NCBI GenBank assembly: GCA_017534885.1
Contig: JAFXVR010000046.1
Span: 1 to 35,596 of the forward strand
Direction of reading: 5' to 3'
Source of the DNA: Clostridia bacterium
GTDB taxonomy: Bacteria; Bacillota; Clostridia; Christensenellales; Aristaeellaceae
Length of the DNA: 35,596 bases
Position numbers and translations under genes: made by a program. Positions 22,550-33,776 of the stretch are shown in pieces. The notes under the pieces were generated by a model. It did not search any database, was not told where the DNA came from, and was given only the letters and a program-made list of their open reading frames with translations. Position 1 is the stretch's first letter. The number at the start of each line of letters is the position of its first letter.

Positions 22550-23554
22550 TCAGTCCACCTGCCGGTAATAGGCGCGGAGCACCCAAGTCATGATGGACTC
22601 CTCGGTGGGATAGAACTCGTTGTAGTTGTGCTTCTCGTCGCGGACGTGCTCGCCCTCCATCTCGTACTGGGCGTCCAGGGTGTAGGTGGCGGCGCGGTTC
22701 ATCTCGTTGATCAGCCGGCCCTTGCTCATGTTGGTGTGCAGCAGGGGGGACATCTCGTTGTACAGGTCGTTGGCCGCGCTGGCGGAGCCCTTCAGCCGGT
22801 CGTAGAGCTTGTCGATGGCGGCGGTCATGTACTCCGTGTGCCGGCCCATGCGGCTGACGTTGGAGCCGTCGGACACGTTCCTGCGGCTGCGCACGAAGAT
22901 ATAGGCCTGCTCGTCCGTCAGCGTCAGGGTGGCGCCGGGCACCATGGCGGGATCCTCAGCGGAGAAGTCGTCCTGAATGGTCACCGTCACCCCGCCCAGC
23001 ACGCGGTTGAACTCAGAGATGCTGCCCATGTTCATGGACAGGGAGAAGTCAATCGGCACGCCCTCCAGCAGGTTCGAAACGGCCTCCGCCGCGTAGTCGT
23101 TGTTTTCCTCCGGCGTGGCGCCGAAGTTGTGAGCCAAGGTCAGCTGCATCACGCGGGTGCCGGTCTTGCGGCCGGTGACGCCTAAGATGGCCACATTGGT
23201 CATGGTGTCGCGGTTGAGCAGCATGCGGTACACGGTTTTATCGGTGTGGTCGATGACCAGCAGCAGCATAAAGTCCGAGTTGCCGCCCTGGCGGAAGCCC
23301 TTCTGCTCATCGGTCTCCTTGTCATAGCCCAGGAGCAGGATGGGCGTGATGCTGCTGGTAGGCTTCTGGCGATAGGTATGCCCTTCGTAGGTGATGGTGG
23401 GCGTGTTCAGGAAATCGGGATCCACCGTGGTGGTGGGCTCGCCGTAGGACTCATCCTCCATCTGCTGATAAATGATCAGTCCGGCCACCACAACCACCAG
23501 CGCCACGATGGCAATCACCAGTCCCCGCACATGCACCTTGTGCATATCCCTCAT
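22550..23554 (-). CDS. LCP (LytR-CpsA-Psr) family protein
   Basis: 334 aa from ATG 23554, with AAGGAG 8 nt upstream. One N-terminal helix (about 10-30) anchors an extracellular LCP domain: SDFMLLLVIDHTDKTV, LNRDTMTNVA, GGVTVTIQDDF and the arginine-rich YIFVRSRRNV...SRMGRH stretch that binds the lipid pyrophosphate. LCP proteins transfer teichoic acid or capsular polymers from undecaprenyl carriers to the wall. The promoter carries a palindrome in its spacer. Followed by the CpsB-type gene. Confidence 0.9.
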   Translation of the reverse strand: MRDMHKVHVRGLVIAIVALVVVVAGLIIYQQMEDESYGEPTTTVDPDFLNTPTITYEGHTYRQKPTSSITPILLLGYDKETDEQKGFRQGGNSDFMLLLVIDHTDKTVYRMLLNRDTMTNVAILGVTGRKTGTRVMQLTLAHNFGATPEENNDYAAEAVSNLLEGVPIDFSLSMNMGSISEFNRVLGGVTVTIQDDFSAEDPAMVPGATLTLTDEQAYIFVRSRRNVSDGSNVSRMGRHTEYMTAAIDKLYDRLKGSASAANDLYNEMSPLLHTNMSKGRLINEMNRAATYTLDAQYEMEGEHVRDEKHNYNEFYPTEESIMTWVLRAYYRQVD

Positions 23555-23585
23555 GGCCCTCACTCCTTCGCTGCGGAATACATGC

Positions 23586-23614
23586 ATTATACCATCCACC
23601 GCGGTGGAAGTCAA
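23586..23614 (-). promoter_or_regulatory. LCP promoter with palindromic operator in the spacer
   Basis: On the minus strand TTGACT (23609-23614), 17 bp, TATAAT (23586-23591). Fourteen of the 17 spacer bases are the perfect palindrome TCCACCGCGGTGGA (23595-23608). Confidence 0.85.
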
Positions 23615-23626
23615 TCCGGCGGCATC

Positions 23627-23655
23627 TTGATTCTGCGCCCATCTCATGATATAAT
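23627..23655 (+). promoter_or_regulatory. secA promoter
   Basis: TTGATT (23627-23632) and TATAAT (23650-23655) with a 17-bp spacer, 46 bp before the secA ATG and diverging from the LCP promoter. Confidence 0.85.
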
Positions 23656-23701
23656 GTAGGCTGTGCTTTTGTGCACATCATTGATACATGAGGAGAACGA
23701 T

Positions 23702-26503
<2,802 letters not shown>

Positions 26504-26554
26504 TTACACACGAACGGCCATTCGACCTGAACCCTGAAAAAGAGGTGTGACGAA

Positions 26555-27661
26555 ATGATTGATTATGACCAGTACCGGCAGAGCCTCGCGGCCATCCGCA
26601 AGAGCGTGACCGCGGCGGGGGAAGCCCTGCACGTGGATCACCTCCGGGAGCAGGTGGAGGAACTGACCGAGGAGATGAACCAGCCGGAATTCTGGAACGA
26701 TGTGGAGCGCTCCACCCACGTCAACCAGCGGCTGGGCCAGCTGAAAAACCGCATCAGCCACTATGAGAAGCTGCTCTCCACTGCCGACGACATCGAGGTG
26801 ATGATCGACCTGGCACGGGAGGAGGGCGACGAGGACACCGCGCTGGAGGCCGGGGAGGAGATCGCCGCGCTGAAGGAGCAGGCCGACGCCCTTGAGCTGG
26901 AAACCCTGATGCGCGGCGACTATGACGACTGCAACGCCGTGCTCTCCCTGCACGCGGGCGCGGGCGGCACCGAGGCCCAGGACTGGACGCAGATGCTCTA
27001 CCGCATGTACACCCGCTACTGCGAGCGCATGGGCTTCACCGTGAAGCTGCTGGACATCCTGGAAGGCGACGAGGCCGGGCTGAAGTCCGTCACCTTTGAG
27101 GTGGACGGCGATCACGCCTACGGCTACCTCCGGGGCGAGAAGGGCGTGCACCGCCTGGTGCGCATCTCCCCCTTCGATTCCAACGCCCGGCGGCACACCT
27201 CCTTCGCGTCCCTTGACGTGGCGCCCATTCTGGAGGAGGACGACGGCGAGATCGAGATCGACATGAAGTATGTGCGGGTGGACACCTACCACTCCTCCGG
27301 CGCGGGCGGCCAGAACGTCAACAAGACCTCCTCCGCCGTGCGCATGACCTACGTCAAGGACGACGTGACCATCGTCGTGTCCTGCCAGACCGAGCGCGAC
27401 CAGGTGCAGAACCGCGCCACCTGTATCAAGATGCTCAAAGCCCGCCTGCTGGAGCTGCGCGAGCGGGAGAAGGAGCAGCAGATGGCCGACATCAAGGGTG
27501 AGATGAAGAAGATCGAGTGGGGCAGCCAGATCCGCTCCTACGTCTTCCAGCCCTACACCATGGTCAAGGATCTGCGCACCGACTATGAGGAGGGCAACAT
27601 CAACGGCGTGATGGACGGCAAGCTGGAAGGCTTTGTGACAGCTTATCTGAAAATGCAATGA
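26555..27661 (+). CDS. prfB: Peptide chain release factor 2
   Basis: 368 aa. RF2 recognition motif SPF (205-207) and the catalytic GGQ (251-253, in SSGAGGQNVNK) are intact. RF2 reads UGA and UAA stops. Many bacterial prfB genes contain a programmed +1 frameshift with an in-frame TGA near codon 25; here the frame runs without a break from ATG 26555 (AGAGGTG upstream), and that autoregulatory site is missing. It is 51 bp after secA and overlaps the next gene by 4 bp. Confidence 0.97.
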   Translation: MIDYDQYRQSLAAIRKSVTAAGEALHVDHLREQVEELTEEMNQPEFWNDVERSTHVNQRLGQLKNRISHYEKLLSTADDIEVMIDLAREEGDEDTALEAGEEIAALKEQADALELETLMRGDYDDCNAVLSLHAGAGGTEAQDWTQMLYRMYTRYCERMGFTVKLLDILEGDEAGLKSVTFEVDGDHAYGYLRGEKGVHRLVRISPFDSNARRHTSFASLDVAPILEEDDGEIEIDMKYVRVDTYHSSGAGGQNVNKTSSAVRMTYVKDDVTIVVSCQTERDQVQNRATCIKMLKARLLELREREKEQQMADIKGEMKKIEWGSQIRSYVFQPYTMVKDLRTDYEEGNINGVMDGKLEGFVTAYLKMQ

Positions 27662-28326
27662 CCAGCCACTTCTCCCGCCTCACCGGCCTCCTGCTCGCCC
27701 TCGCCCTGATCCTCCTGGCCCTGACCGGGGGCATCCGAGTACTCGCTACCGTCCCCGTTGTGATGGAGCGGATGATGCTCCGCTACGCGCCGCCGGAAGC
27801 CACCGGCCTGAACGCGGCGGACTATCCAGAAACCATCCGCCTGCTCACAGACTATCTGGGTGAGTGGCCCGGGGAGCACACCGATCTGCCCCTGGCGGAG
27901 GCGGCGGCCCGCTTCCACGATTACGAGTGGGCACACCTGAAGGACTGCGCGGCCCTGCTGCGCCTGGACACCAGCCTGCTGCTGGCCAGCGCCGCGCTGC
28001 TGCTGATGCTGCTCCCGCTGGCTTTCCGCCTCCGCCGCCCCGCTGAAGTCCGGAAGGGACTCCGGCTCGGGCTCGCACTGGCGAGCCTGGTCACCGCCGG
28101 GCTGCTCCTCTGGGGGCTGCTCGACTTCGACGGCCTCTTCATCCGCTTCCATCAGGTTTTCTTCCGCAACAGCCTCTGGCTGCTCAACCCGCAGACCGAC
28201 CTGCTGGTGCGGCTGATGCCCCTCCCCTACTTCATCCACTGCGCCCTGATCCTCACCGCCCTTCTCCTCCTGGCGCTGGCTGTCCTGCTGACCGCCTGCC
28301 GCCGGCTGAAAAAGCAACCGACATGA
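27658..28326 (+). CDS. TIGR01906 (DUF1461) family membrane protein
   Basis: 222 aa with four membrane segments, at about 8-28, 104-126, 138-158 and 195-213. The family signature is visible: a first helix, a loop with a short DYEWAHLKDCAALL segment, then FIRFHQVFFRNSLWLLNPQTDLLVRLMPLPYF before the last helix. The family is common in Firmicutes and Actinobacteria and its function is not known. It overlaps prfB and tsaD by 4 bp on each side, so it is translated as part of this operon. Confidence 0.85.
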   Translation: MTSHFSRLTGLLLALALILLALTGGIRVLATVPVVMERMMLRYAPPEATGLNAADYPETIRLLTDYLGEWPGEHTDLPLAEAAARFHDYEWAHLKDCAALLRLDTSLLLASAALLLMLLPLAFRLRRPAEVRKGLRLGLALASLVTAGLLLWGLLDFDGLFIRFHQVFFRNSLWLLNPQTDLLVRLMPLPYFIHCALILTALLLLALAVLLTACRRLKKQPT

Positions 28327-29381
28327 ACTACGAAGCATCTGCCCGCCTGCAGGCCGACCGTCTCATGGCCGCGGGCCACGCAACCATTCTCTCCCTGGAG
28401 ACCTCCTGCGACGAGACGGCGGCGGCGGTCATCCGCGACGGCCGGGAGATCCTGTCCAATGTGGTTTTCAGCCAGATCGACCTGCACGCCCTCTACGGCG
28501 GGGTGGTGCCGGAGATCGCCAGCCGGGCCCATGTGGAGGCCTGCGACCGGGTGATCGATCAGGCGCTGCGGGAGGCAGGTCTTGGCTTTCCGGACATCGA
28601 CGCCCTCGCGGTGACCCACGGTCCCGGGCTGGTGGGCGCGCTGCTGACCGGCGTCTCCTGCATGAAGGGCCTGGCTCTCTCCCTGGGCAAGCCGCTGGTG
28701 GCCGTCAATCACATCGAGGGCCACATTTCCGCCAACTTCCTGACCCACCCGGAGCTGACGCCGCCCTTCACCTGCCTGGTGGTATCCGGAGGCCACAGCC
28801 ACCTGGTGGAAGTGCCGGACTACGGCGAGTACCTCCTGCTGGGCCAGACCGTGGATGACGCCGCGGGCGAGGCCTTCGACAAGGCGGCGCGGGTGCTGGG
28901 CCTCCCCTACCCCGGCGGGCCGCGCATCGACGCCCTGGCCGAGGAGGGCAATCCCCTGGCGCTTCCCCTGCCCGAACCCCACACCCCCGGCCGCTATGAC
29001 TACAGCTTTTCCGGCATGAAGACGGCTTTCCTCAACGCTGTCAACCGCATGGAAATGACCGGCCAGACACTGCCCAAGGCGGATCTGGCGGCTTCCTTCC
29101 GCCATGCCGTGGTGGAAGCCCTGGCGGACAAGGCTCTGCTGGCCGCCCGGGAGACCGGCGCCAGAGCCCTCGCCGTGGCCGGAGGCGTGTCCGCCAACCG
29201 CCTGCTGCGCCGCACCCTTGAGGCACGCTGCCGGGAAGCCGGCCTGCCCCTGTACATGCCCCGGCTGGAGCTGTGCACCGACAACGGCGCGATGATCGGC
29301 TCGGCGGCCTTCTTCCGGCTGATGAAGGGGGAGATCGCGCCCCTGAGCCTCAACGCGGTGCCAAATCTGAGACTGGTCTAG
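28323..29381 (+). CDS. tsaD: tRNA N6-adenosine threonylcarbamoyltransferase TsaD
   Basis: 352 aa. It transfers threonylcarbamoyl to A37 of ANN-decoding tRNAs with TsaB and TsaE. Landmarks are SLETSCDETAAAV (24-36), SRAHVEACD (68-76), the metal-binding VNHIEGH (H130 and H134), VVSGGHSHL and the C-terminal ELCTDNGAMIG. An N-terminal extension of about 20 residues before the usual ILGIETSCD is common in Clostridia. The start overlaps the preceding gene (ATGA). tsaB and tsaE are not in this window. Confidence 0.96.
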   Translation: MNYEASARLQADRLMAAGHATILSLETSCDETAAAVIRDGREILSNVVFSQIDLHALYGGVVPEIASRAHVEACDRVIDQALREAGLGFPDIDALAVTHGPGLVGALLTGVSCMKGLALSLGKPLVAVNHIEGHISANFLTHPELTPPFTCLVVSGGHSHLVEVPDYGEYLLLGQTVDDAAGEAFDKAARVLGLPYPGGPRIDALAEEGNPLALPLPEPHTPGRYDYSFSGMKTAFLNAVNRMEMTGQTLPKADLAASFRHAVVEALADKALLAARETGARALAVAGGVSANRLLRRTLEARCREAGLPLYMPRLELCTDNGAMIGSAAFFRLMKGEIAPLSLNAVPNLRLV

Positions 29382-29406
29382 TCTGTTTGTAAAGGAATGA
29401 CGCGCA

Positions 29407-29868
29407 ATGTCTGAGAGCAAGCCGTCCGTCTCCACTGAATCCGAGGCCAAGAAGAGCCTCTGGCAGATGGTGAAGTTCACCCTCTTTTCCATCTCAGCCG
29501 GGCTGATCCAGGTCGGCAGCTTCACCCTCTTCAACGAGGTCTTCCACTGGGAATACTGGGTCTCATACCTGCTGGCCCTGGTGCTGAGCGTGCTGTGGAA
29601 CTTCACCTTCAACCGGCGCTACACCTTCCGCTCGGACGCGAACATCCCCCGCTCCATGGCGCTGGTGGCCCTGTTCTATCTGGTCTTCACGCCCCTTTCG
29701 ACCTGGGCGGGCGACGCGCTGACCAAGGGCGGAGCCAACGAGTATCTGGTGCTGGGCGGCACCATGGTCTGCAACTTTGTGCTGGAGTTCCTCTACCAGC
29801 GCTATGTGGTGTACCGCAACACCATTGACACCAACGAGCTGGCCCGGCGCAGGCAGGGCAGGGAATAA
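29407..29868 (+). CDS. GtrA family membrane protein
   Basis: 153 aa with four membrane helices between residues 21 and 140. The family signature is present: QMVKFTLFSISAGLIQVGSFTLFNE at the start, then NFTFNRRYTFR after helix 2 and FLYQRYVVYRN at the end. GtrA proteins help flip or present lipid-linked sugars for polysaccharide or wall teichoic acid glycosylation. The N-terminal 19 residues are hydrophilic. A ribosome binding site AAGGAA precedes the start; it is 25 bp after tsaD. Confidence 0.9.
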   Translation: MSESKPSVSTESEAKKSLWQMVKFTLFSISAGLIQVGSFTLFNEVFHWEYWVSYLLALVLSVLWNFTFNRRYTFRSDANIPRSMALVALFYLVFTPLSTWAGDALTKGGANEYLVLGGTMVCNFVLEFLYQRYVVYRNTIDTNELARRRQGRE

Positions 29869-29920
29869 AGCCCGGCCCTGAATCGTTATGCAGATGGAAG
29901 CTTACGGAGGAGGTGATCGC

Positions 29921-30745
29921 GTGCGAAGACTGGCGCTTCTGCTTCTGGCGCTGACCCTGCTGCCCTGGCCGGTCCTGGCGCAGGAAGCGCTGACCGTGGA
30001 CATGGACGGCAGCGGCGTACTCACCACCGACACCGGGTACATCTGCGTCATCGCCTCGCTGGACGCGCCCGGACCGGTGGTGCTGAGCGTGTATGACGGC
30101 ACCGGCGGCCTGGCCTTCCAGCGCGCCTGGACGGAGTGCGGGTCGCAGGTTCGCTCCGACAGCATTTATCTGGCGCTTTCCGGGGCGGAAACCCTGTACA
30201 CCGTCACCCTGCAGACCCAGTCCAGCCTGCGTTCCCGCGAGGTGCGGCGGGTCTCCCCGAGGCTGACGGGCTGCAGCGCCTGTTCCTGCGGCTGCCCGCT
30301 CGAATTGCTCTCGGGCATGGGCAGCTGGGCCACCGTGACCATGCTGGATCTGAACGCTCTTCGGCAGGCGCCCATGACCGTGGCCCTGCACGCCGGCGGC
30401 GCTTACATGGTGGGCACCGCCACCTTCCGCCTGCTGGAGAACTGCCTGTACGTCAGCGTGCAGACCGTCCCCGGCTCGGACGTCACACTAGAGGAAGCCG
30501 AGGCCCAGGTCGCTCTGACCAGTGTGGACGCGCGCTCCCTCGGGCGGCGGGACTACACCGGCCTCCGGGTGGGGCTGGGCAGCCCCCTGGAGGTGTCGGA
30601 CGCGCCTTTCGCCGCCGTTTATCTCCGGCTGACCGTGTCCTTCAGCCCTGTGGGCCTGCCCCAGCTGAGCGGGGACGAGCTCGTCGGACAGCGCTATCTC
30701 TGGGAGCAGATGCTCAACTATACCGCCAGCGCCAGCAATGGCTGA
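29921..30745 (+). CDS. Secreted hypothetical protein with a Cys cluster
   Basis: 274 aa from GTG 29921. GGAGGAGGTG is 5-8 nt upstream of the GTG; the longer frame from 29888 begins inside that region, so it is rejected. A clear signal peptide ends ...WPVLA before QEAL. The mature part is beta-rich (DGSGVLTTDTGYICVIASLD, GPVVLSVYDGTGG), with CSACSCGC near residue 116-123 as the only Cys-dense stretch. I do not recognise the family. It is followed 18 bp later by the propeller-like gene, and the pair may act together at the membrane surface. Confidence 0.7.
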   Translation: MRRLALLLLALTLLPWPVLAQEALTVDMDGSGVLTTDTGYICVIASLDAPGPVVLSVYDGTGGLAFQRAWTECGSQVRSDSIYLALSGAETLYTVTLQTQSSLRSREVRRVSPRLTGCSACSCGCPLELLSGMGSWATVTMLDLNALRQAPMTVALHAGGAYMVGTATFRLLENCLYVSVQTVPGSDVTLEEAEAQVALTSVDARSLGRRDYTGLRVGLGSPLEVSDAPFAAVYLRLTVSFSPVGLPQLSGDELVGQRYLWEQMLNYTASASNG

Positions 30746-30763
30746 CCGAAAGGAGTCTCCTCC

Positions 30764-31927
30764 ATGACCGCAACCGGACGCATGAGCCGTCAGGTTCCCC
30801 AGAAGCCGCAGCAGAGTCCGCGCCGCCGGCTCGTTTTGACCCTGCTGCGGTGGCTGGCGCTCATCGCGGCCGTCGCGGCGGTGATCTGGATCGTCCGCGG
30901 CCTGCGCACCATGGGCAGCGCCTCGGAGGTGCGGGTCTCCAAGCTGCCCTGCGGCGCCACCCAGGACGTGACCCCCTTCGGCGACAACATCCTCTATTAC
31001 GACGGCACTTCCATCCACTGCCTGACTGCGGGCGGCGGCATCCGCTGGAGCGTGCCGGTAGGCCTGGGCGCGCACTTCTCCTGCTCCACCAGCCAGGTGG
31101 TGGCCTGGACGGACAACCAGGTGTACATCTTTGACCGTTCCGGCCACACCACCTACAACGAGACCTTCCGCGAGCCCATCCAGTTTGCCCGCATCGGCAG
31201 CCGCTACTGCGCCATGGCTGTGGGTGAGGACACCGAGCCCCAGCTGCTGGTGAAGAATCTGGACGGCACCCAGGTGGACCAGGAGAGCGACGCCTATTCC
31301 GGCATGCTGCTGCTGGACATCGGCTTCTACGGCGAGGCGGATCAGTACCTGTGGACCATGGCCATGGACGTGTATTCCACCGCCATCAACACGGTGCTCA
31401 ACACGTATCAGGTGGGCAAGATGACCACCGGCGTGCAGGATCTGGGCTCCTTCCTGGCCTACAAGGTGCTGTATGAGAACGGCAGGCTGCGGGTCTTCAC
31501 CACCCAGTACATGTACACCTACGATTACAAGGCTGTGCAGGATATCAGCTCCACCCAGCTGGTGCACGGCTGGCGGCTGATCGACTACACCGTGCCCGAC
31601 CGCGGCAATGGCTCCATGCTGCTGGCTCCCACCTCCCAGATCGGCGTCAGCTCCATGTCCATTCAGGAGCTCCGGCTGCTCTCCGGCTCGGGCGAGCGCC
31701 GCTACACCATCCCCTCGGCCTGCGTGGGCGCGGGCATCATTGGCCGGAATATCTACGGCATCTCCCGGCAGTACTGCTACCGCGCTGATGTGGACAGCGG
31801 CCGCTTCACCGCCTTCAGCCTCAGCCTCCCCCAGGGAAGCACCATCACCGAGCTGCTGGGCTTCACCACGTCTCACGCGATTGTGGCCGCGGGGGATGAC
31901 GTTTATACGGTGTCGCTGCCGAGGTGA
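30764..31927 (+). CDS. Membrane-anchored beta-propeller-like protein (DUF5711-type)
   Basis: 387 aa. A basic N-terminal tail (residues 1-25) precedes one helix (about 27-45, LLRWLALIAAVAAVIWIV). The rest is extracellular and beta-rich, with regularly spaced short strands and blade-like units (DVTPFGDNILYYDGTSIHCL, VVAWTDNQVYIFDRSG, RIGSRYCAMAVGEDTEPQLLVKN), as in the DUF5711 family. No catalytic residues stand out. It probably binds or senses an envelope component. AAAGGAG lies about 10 nt before the ATG. Confidence 0.75.
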   Translation: MTATGRMSRQVPQKPQQSPRRRLVLTLLRWLALIAAVAAVIWIVRGLRTMGSASEVRVSKLPCGATQDVTPFGDNILYYDGTSIHCLTAGGGIRWSVPVGLGAHFSCSTSQVVAWTDNQVYIFDRSGHTTYNETFREPIQFARIGSRYCAMAVGEDTEPQLLVKNLDGTQVDQESDAYSGMLLLDIGFYGEADQYLWTMAMDVYSTAINTVLNTYQVGKMTTGVQDLGSFLAYKVLYENGRLRVFTTQYMYTYDYKAVQDISSTQLVHGWRLIDYTVPDRGNGSMLLAPTSQIGVSSMSIQELRLLSGSGERRYTIPSACVGAGIIGRNIYGISRQYCYRADVDSGRFTAFSLSLPQGSTITELLGFTTSHAIVAAGDDVYTVSLPR

Positions 31928-31964
31928 GCGATTGGCTAATAGCTCTATTCACAAGGAGGCTCCT

Positions 31965-32735
31965 ATGGCATTTCTTACCGTCCAGTTCTTCTCCCAAACC
32001 CTGAACGTGGCTTCCACGGTCAATGTGATTCTGCCGGAGCCGGCTTACGGCATTGGCGTGGAGGCGGCCCGGGAGGCGGAAGCGCCTCAGGTGCTTTACC
32101 TGCTGCACGGGTATTCGGACGACCACTCCATCTGGATGCGGCGCACCTCGGTGGAGCGCTATGCGGCGAAGCACAACCTGGCGGTCATCATGCCCGCCGT
32201 CAACCACTCCTTCTACGCCAATGAGGTGCACGGCGAGCGCTACTGGGACTATGTGTCCGAAGAGCTGCCCATGGCCATGCACCGCTTCTTCCGCCTGTCC
32301 CAGAAGCCGGAGGACACCTATGTGGCGGGGCTCTCGATGGGCGGTTACGGCGCGATGAAGCTGGCCCTGACTTTCCCGGAGCGCTTCCGGGCTGCCGGCA
32401 GCTTTTCCGGGGTAGTGGACATCGCCAACATGAGCCACCGCAATGAGAAGAGTCTGGCGGACATGCGCCGCATCTTCGGGGACATCGAGAAGCTCTCCGG
32501 CACGGGCAATGACCTGCTGTACCTGCTGAAGAAGAACGCCAGGGCCAAGGCCAAGCCGAAGCTCTGGGTCTCCTGCGGCACCGAAGACCGGCTCCTGCCC
32601 CACCAGCGGGCCTTCTGCCCCCTGGCCAGGGAGACCGGCTGGGAGGTCACCCAGACCGAAACCCCCGGCTTCGGCCACGAGTGGGCCTACTGGGATCAGC
32701 AAATCGCCGCCTTCATCGAATGGGCGGTGCGGTAA
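31965..32735 (+). CDS. Alpha/beta-hydrolase esterase (S-formylglutathione hydrolase-like family)
   Basis: 256 aa from ATG 31965 with AAGGAGG upstream; a frame extending back to 31608 lies inside the preceding gene and is rejected. Catalytic triad: Ser124 in GLSMGG, Asp208 in CGTEDRL and His238 in GFGHEW. The oxyanion region is LLHGYSDDHSIW (47-58). The family is the esterase D / tributyrin esterase type, acting on short acyl esters, for example acetylated sugars. No signal peptide, so it works in the cytoplasm. Deacetylation of imported sugars is possible but only inferred. Confidence 0.88.
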   Translation: MAFLTVQFFSQTLNVASTVNVILPEPAYGIGVEAAREAEAPQVLYLLHGYSDDHSIWMRRTSVERYAAKHNLAVIMPAVNHSFYANEVHGERYWDYVSEELPMAMHRFFRLSQKPEDTYVAGLSMGGYGAMKLALTFPERFRAAGSFSGVVDIANMSHRNEKSLADMRRIFGDIEKLSGTGNDLLYLLKKNARAKAKPKLWVSCGTEDRLLPHQRAFCPLARETGWEVTQTETPGFGHEWAYWDQQIAAFIEWAVR

Positions 32736-32754
32736 AGGCAGAAAGGAGGCCGCT

Positions 32755-33213
32755 ATGAAGCTTGCCGAAGCCCTGCAGGAGCGGGCCGACCTGAGCCGCC
32801 GCATCAGCCAGCTGCGCAGCCGCATTGTGGAAAACGCGCTGGTGCAGGAGGGGGAAGAGCCCCCGGAAGAGCCCCGGCTGCTGCTGGAGGAGATGAACCG
32901 CGCCGTGGAGCGTCAGGCCTGGCTGGTCAGCCGCATCAACCTGACCAACAGCCGCCTGACCATGGACGGCGAGCCCGTCACCGTTCTCCTGGCCCGCCGG
33001 GACGCGCTGCAGTTGAAGATCCGCGCCCTGCAGGACATCTGCAGCGAAGTCGGCGACCGGCGCTATACCCGAAGCCGGGGCGCTGAAATCAGGGTGGTGG
33101 CCGCGGTGGATGTGGCTGAAATGCGCAAAGAGGCCGATGCCCTGTCCCGCGACCTGCGCCTGCTGGACAACCGTCTGCAGCAGTGCGACTGGACAGAAGA
33201 CCTGATGGAATAA
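32755..33213 (+). CDS. DIP1984 family protein
   Basis: 152 aa, almost wholly helical. MKLAEALQERADLSRRISQLRSR, the LLEEMNRAVERQAWLVSRINLTNS segment and AEMRKEADALSRDLRLLDNRLQQCDW match the DIP1984 (DUF6847, septicolysin-like) family from memory. Function unknown; a coiled-coil bundle is likely. AAAGGAGG lies 6 nt before the ATG, and the gene is 19 bp after the esterase. It is the last protein gene of the run from secA. Confidence 0.85.
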   Translation: MKLAEALQERADLSRRISQLRSRIVENALVQEGEEPPEEPRLLLEEMNRAVERQAWLVSRINLTNSRLTMDGEPVTVLLARRDALQLKIRALQDICSEVGDRRYTRSRGAEIRVVAAVDVAEMRKEADALSRDLRLLDNRLQQCDWTEDLME

Positions 33214-33214
33214 G

Positions 33215-33411
33215 CCAACGAAGGTAGCCTGCGGGAGCGAGCGCCACGCGCGCAGCGGCGCACAGCTGCACCTTATGCGGATCCCGAAGGGCAGGGACGG
33301 GCCAGAACCCCGACTGTGCAAGCCCGCATGCGCATCAGCACATCGATACCGGGTATCCTTCATCACCACGGCGCTGGCCCGCAAGGCGAGGGCGGGAATG
33401 GGGAAGTAAAC
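33215..33411 (+). ncRNA. Candidate structured noncoding RNA (or long 3' leader)
   Basis: About 200 nt without a credible ORF, very rich in pairable segments. These include AAGGTAGC with GCTGCACCTT enclosing CTGCG/CGCAG, ATGCGG with CCGCAT (33275-33340 region), and the hairpin GATACCGGGTATC near 33345. It is followed directly by the strongest terminator in the window. Size and complexity recall large Clostridial RNAs such as the raiA motif, but I cannot confirm the family. No good promoter is seen, so it may be processed from the DIP1984 transcript. Confidence 0.5.
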
Positions 33412-33447
33412 GAAAAAGCTCCGCGCTTCAGTGTACGGAGCTTTTTC
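33412..33447. terminator. Strong bidirectional terminator
   Basis: GAAAAAGCTCCG and CGGAGCTTTTTC form a perfect 12-bp inverted repeat. It works in both directions and lies between the plus-strand run and the DUF1858 gene. Confidence 0.92.
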
Positions 33448-33462
33448 GTTTGCTGACAGGGC

Positions 33463-33678
33463 TTACAGGCCATCGGGATGATTCTCGTCCATATACTCCT
33501 GGATGCGGGCGAGCACCTGCTCCGGGTCGAGGCCGTGCACCATGCAGGCCATTTCGAGGGATTCGCCGACGGAGGACGGGCAGCCCACACAGTGCATGCC
33601 CTGCTCCATCAGGACATAGGCCAGGTTGATATCATAGCGGAGCATTTCGCCCATGGTGGTTTCCTTGGTGATGGTCAT
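33463..33678 (-). CDS. DUF1858 (hybrid-cluster-associated disulfide) protein
   Basis: 71 aa, one DUF1858 domain: a start ITKETTMGEMLRYDINLAYVLM, then GMHCVGCPSS with Cys30 and Cys33 as a CxxC pair, then a helical end (DPEQVLARIQEYMDENH). The family is found beside hybrid-cluster proteins and is thought to have redox or nitrosative-stress roles; no such partner is present. GGAGG lies 7 nt before ATG 33678. A TATACT at 33723-33728 (minus) is a weak -10 candidate. Confidence 0.9.
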   Translation of the reverse strand: MTITKETTMGEMLRYDINLAYVLMEQGMHCVGCPSSVGESLEMACMVHGLDPEQVLARIQEYMDENHPDGL

Positions 33679-33776
33679 ACGGATTTCCTCCCTGTGTAAT
33701 CGTTGCGGCTGGCCGCAGGCACAGTATACAACAGGTCAGGGGAAAAGGCAATGGGCATTTGACCGCCCAGGGCAAT

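Noticed and set aside
32713..33384. 223-aa minus-strand frame across DIP1984 and the structured tract
   Set aside because: No ribosome binding site or family resemblance; opposite a well-supported plus-strand gene.
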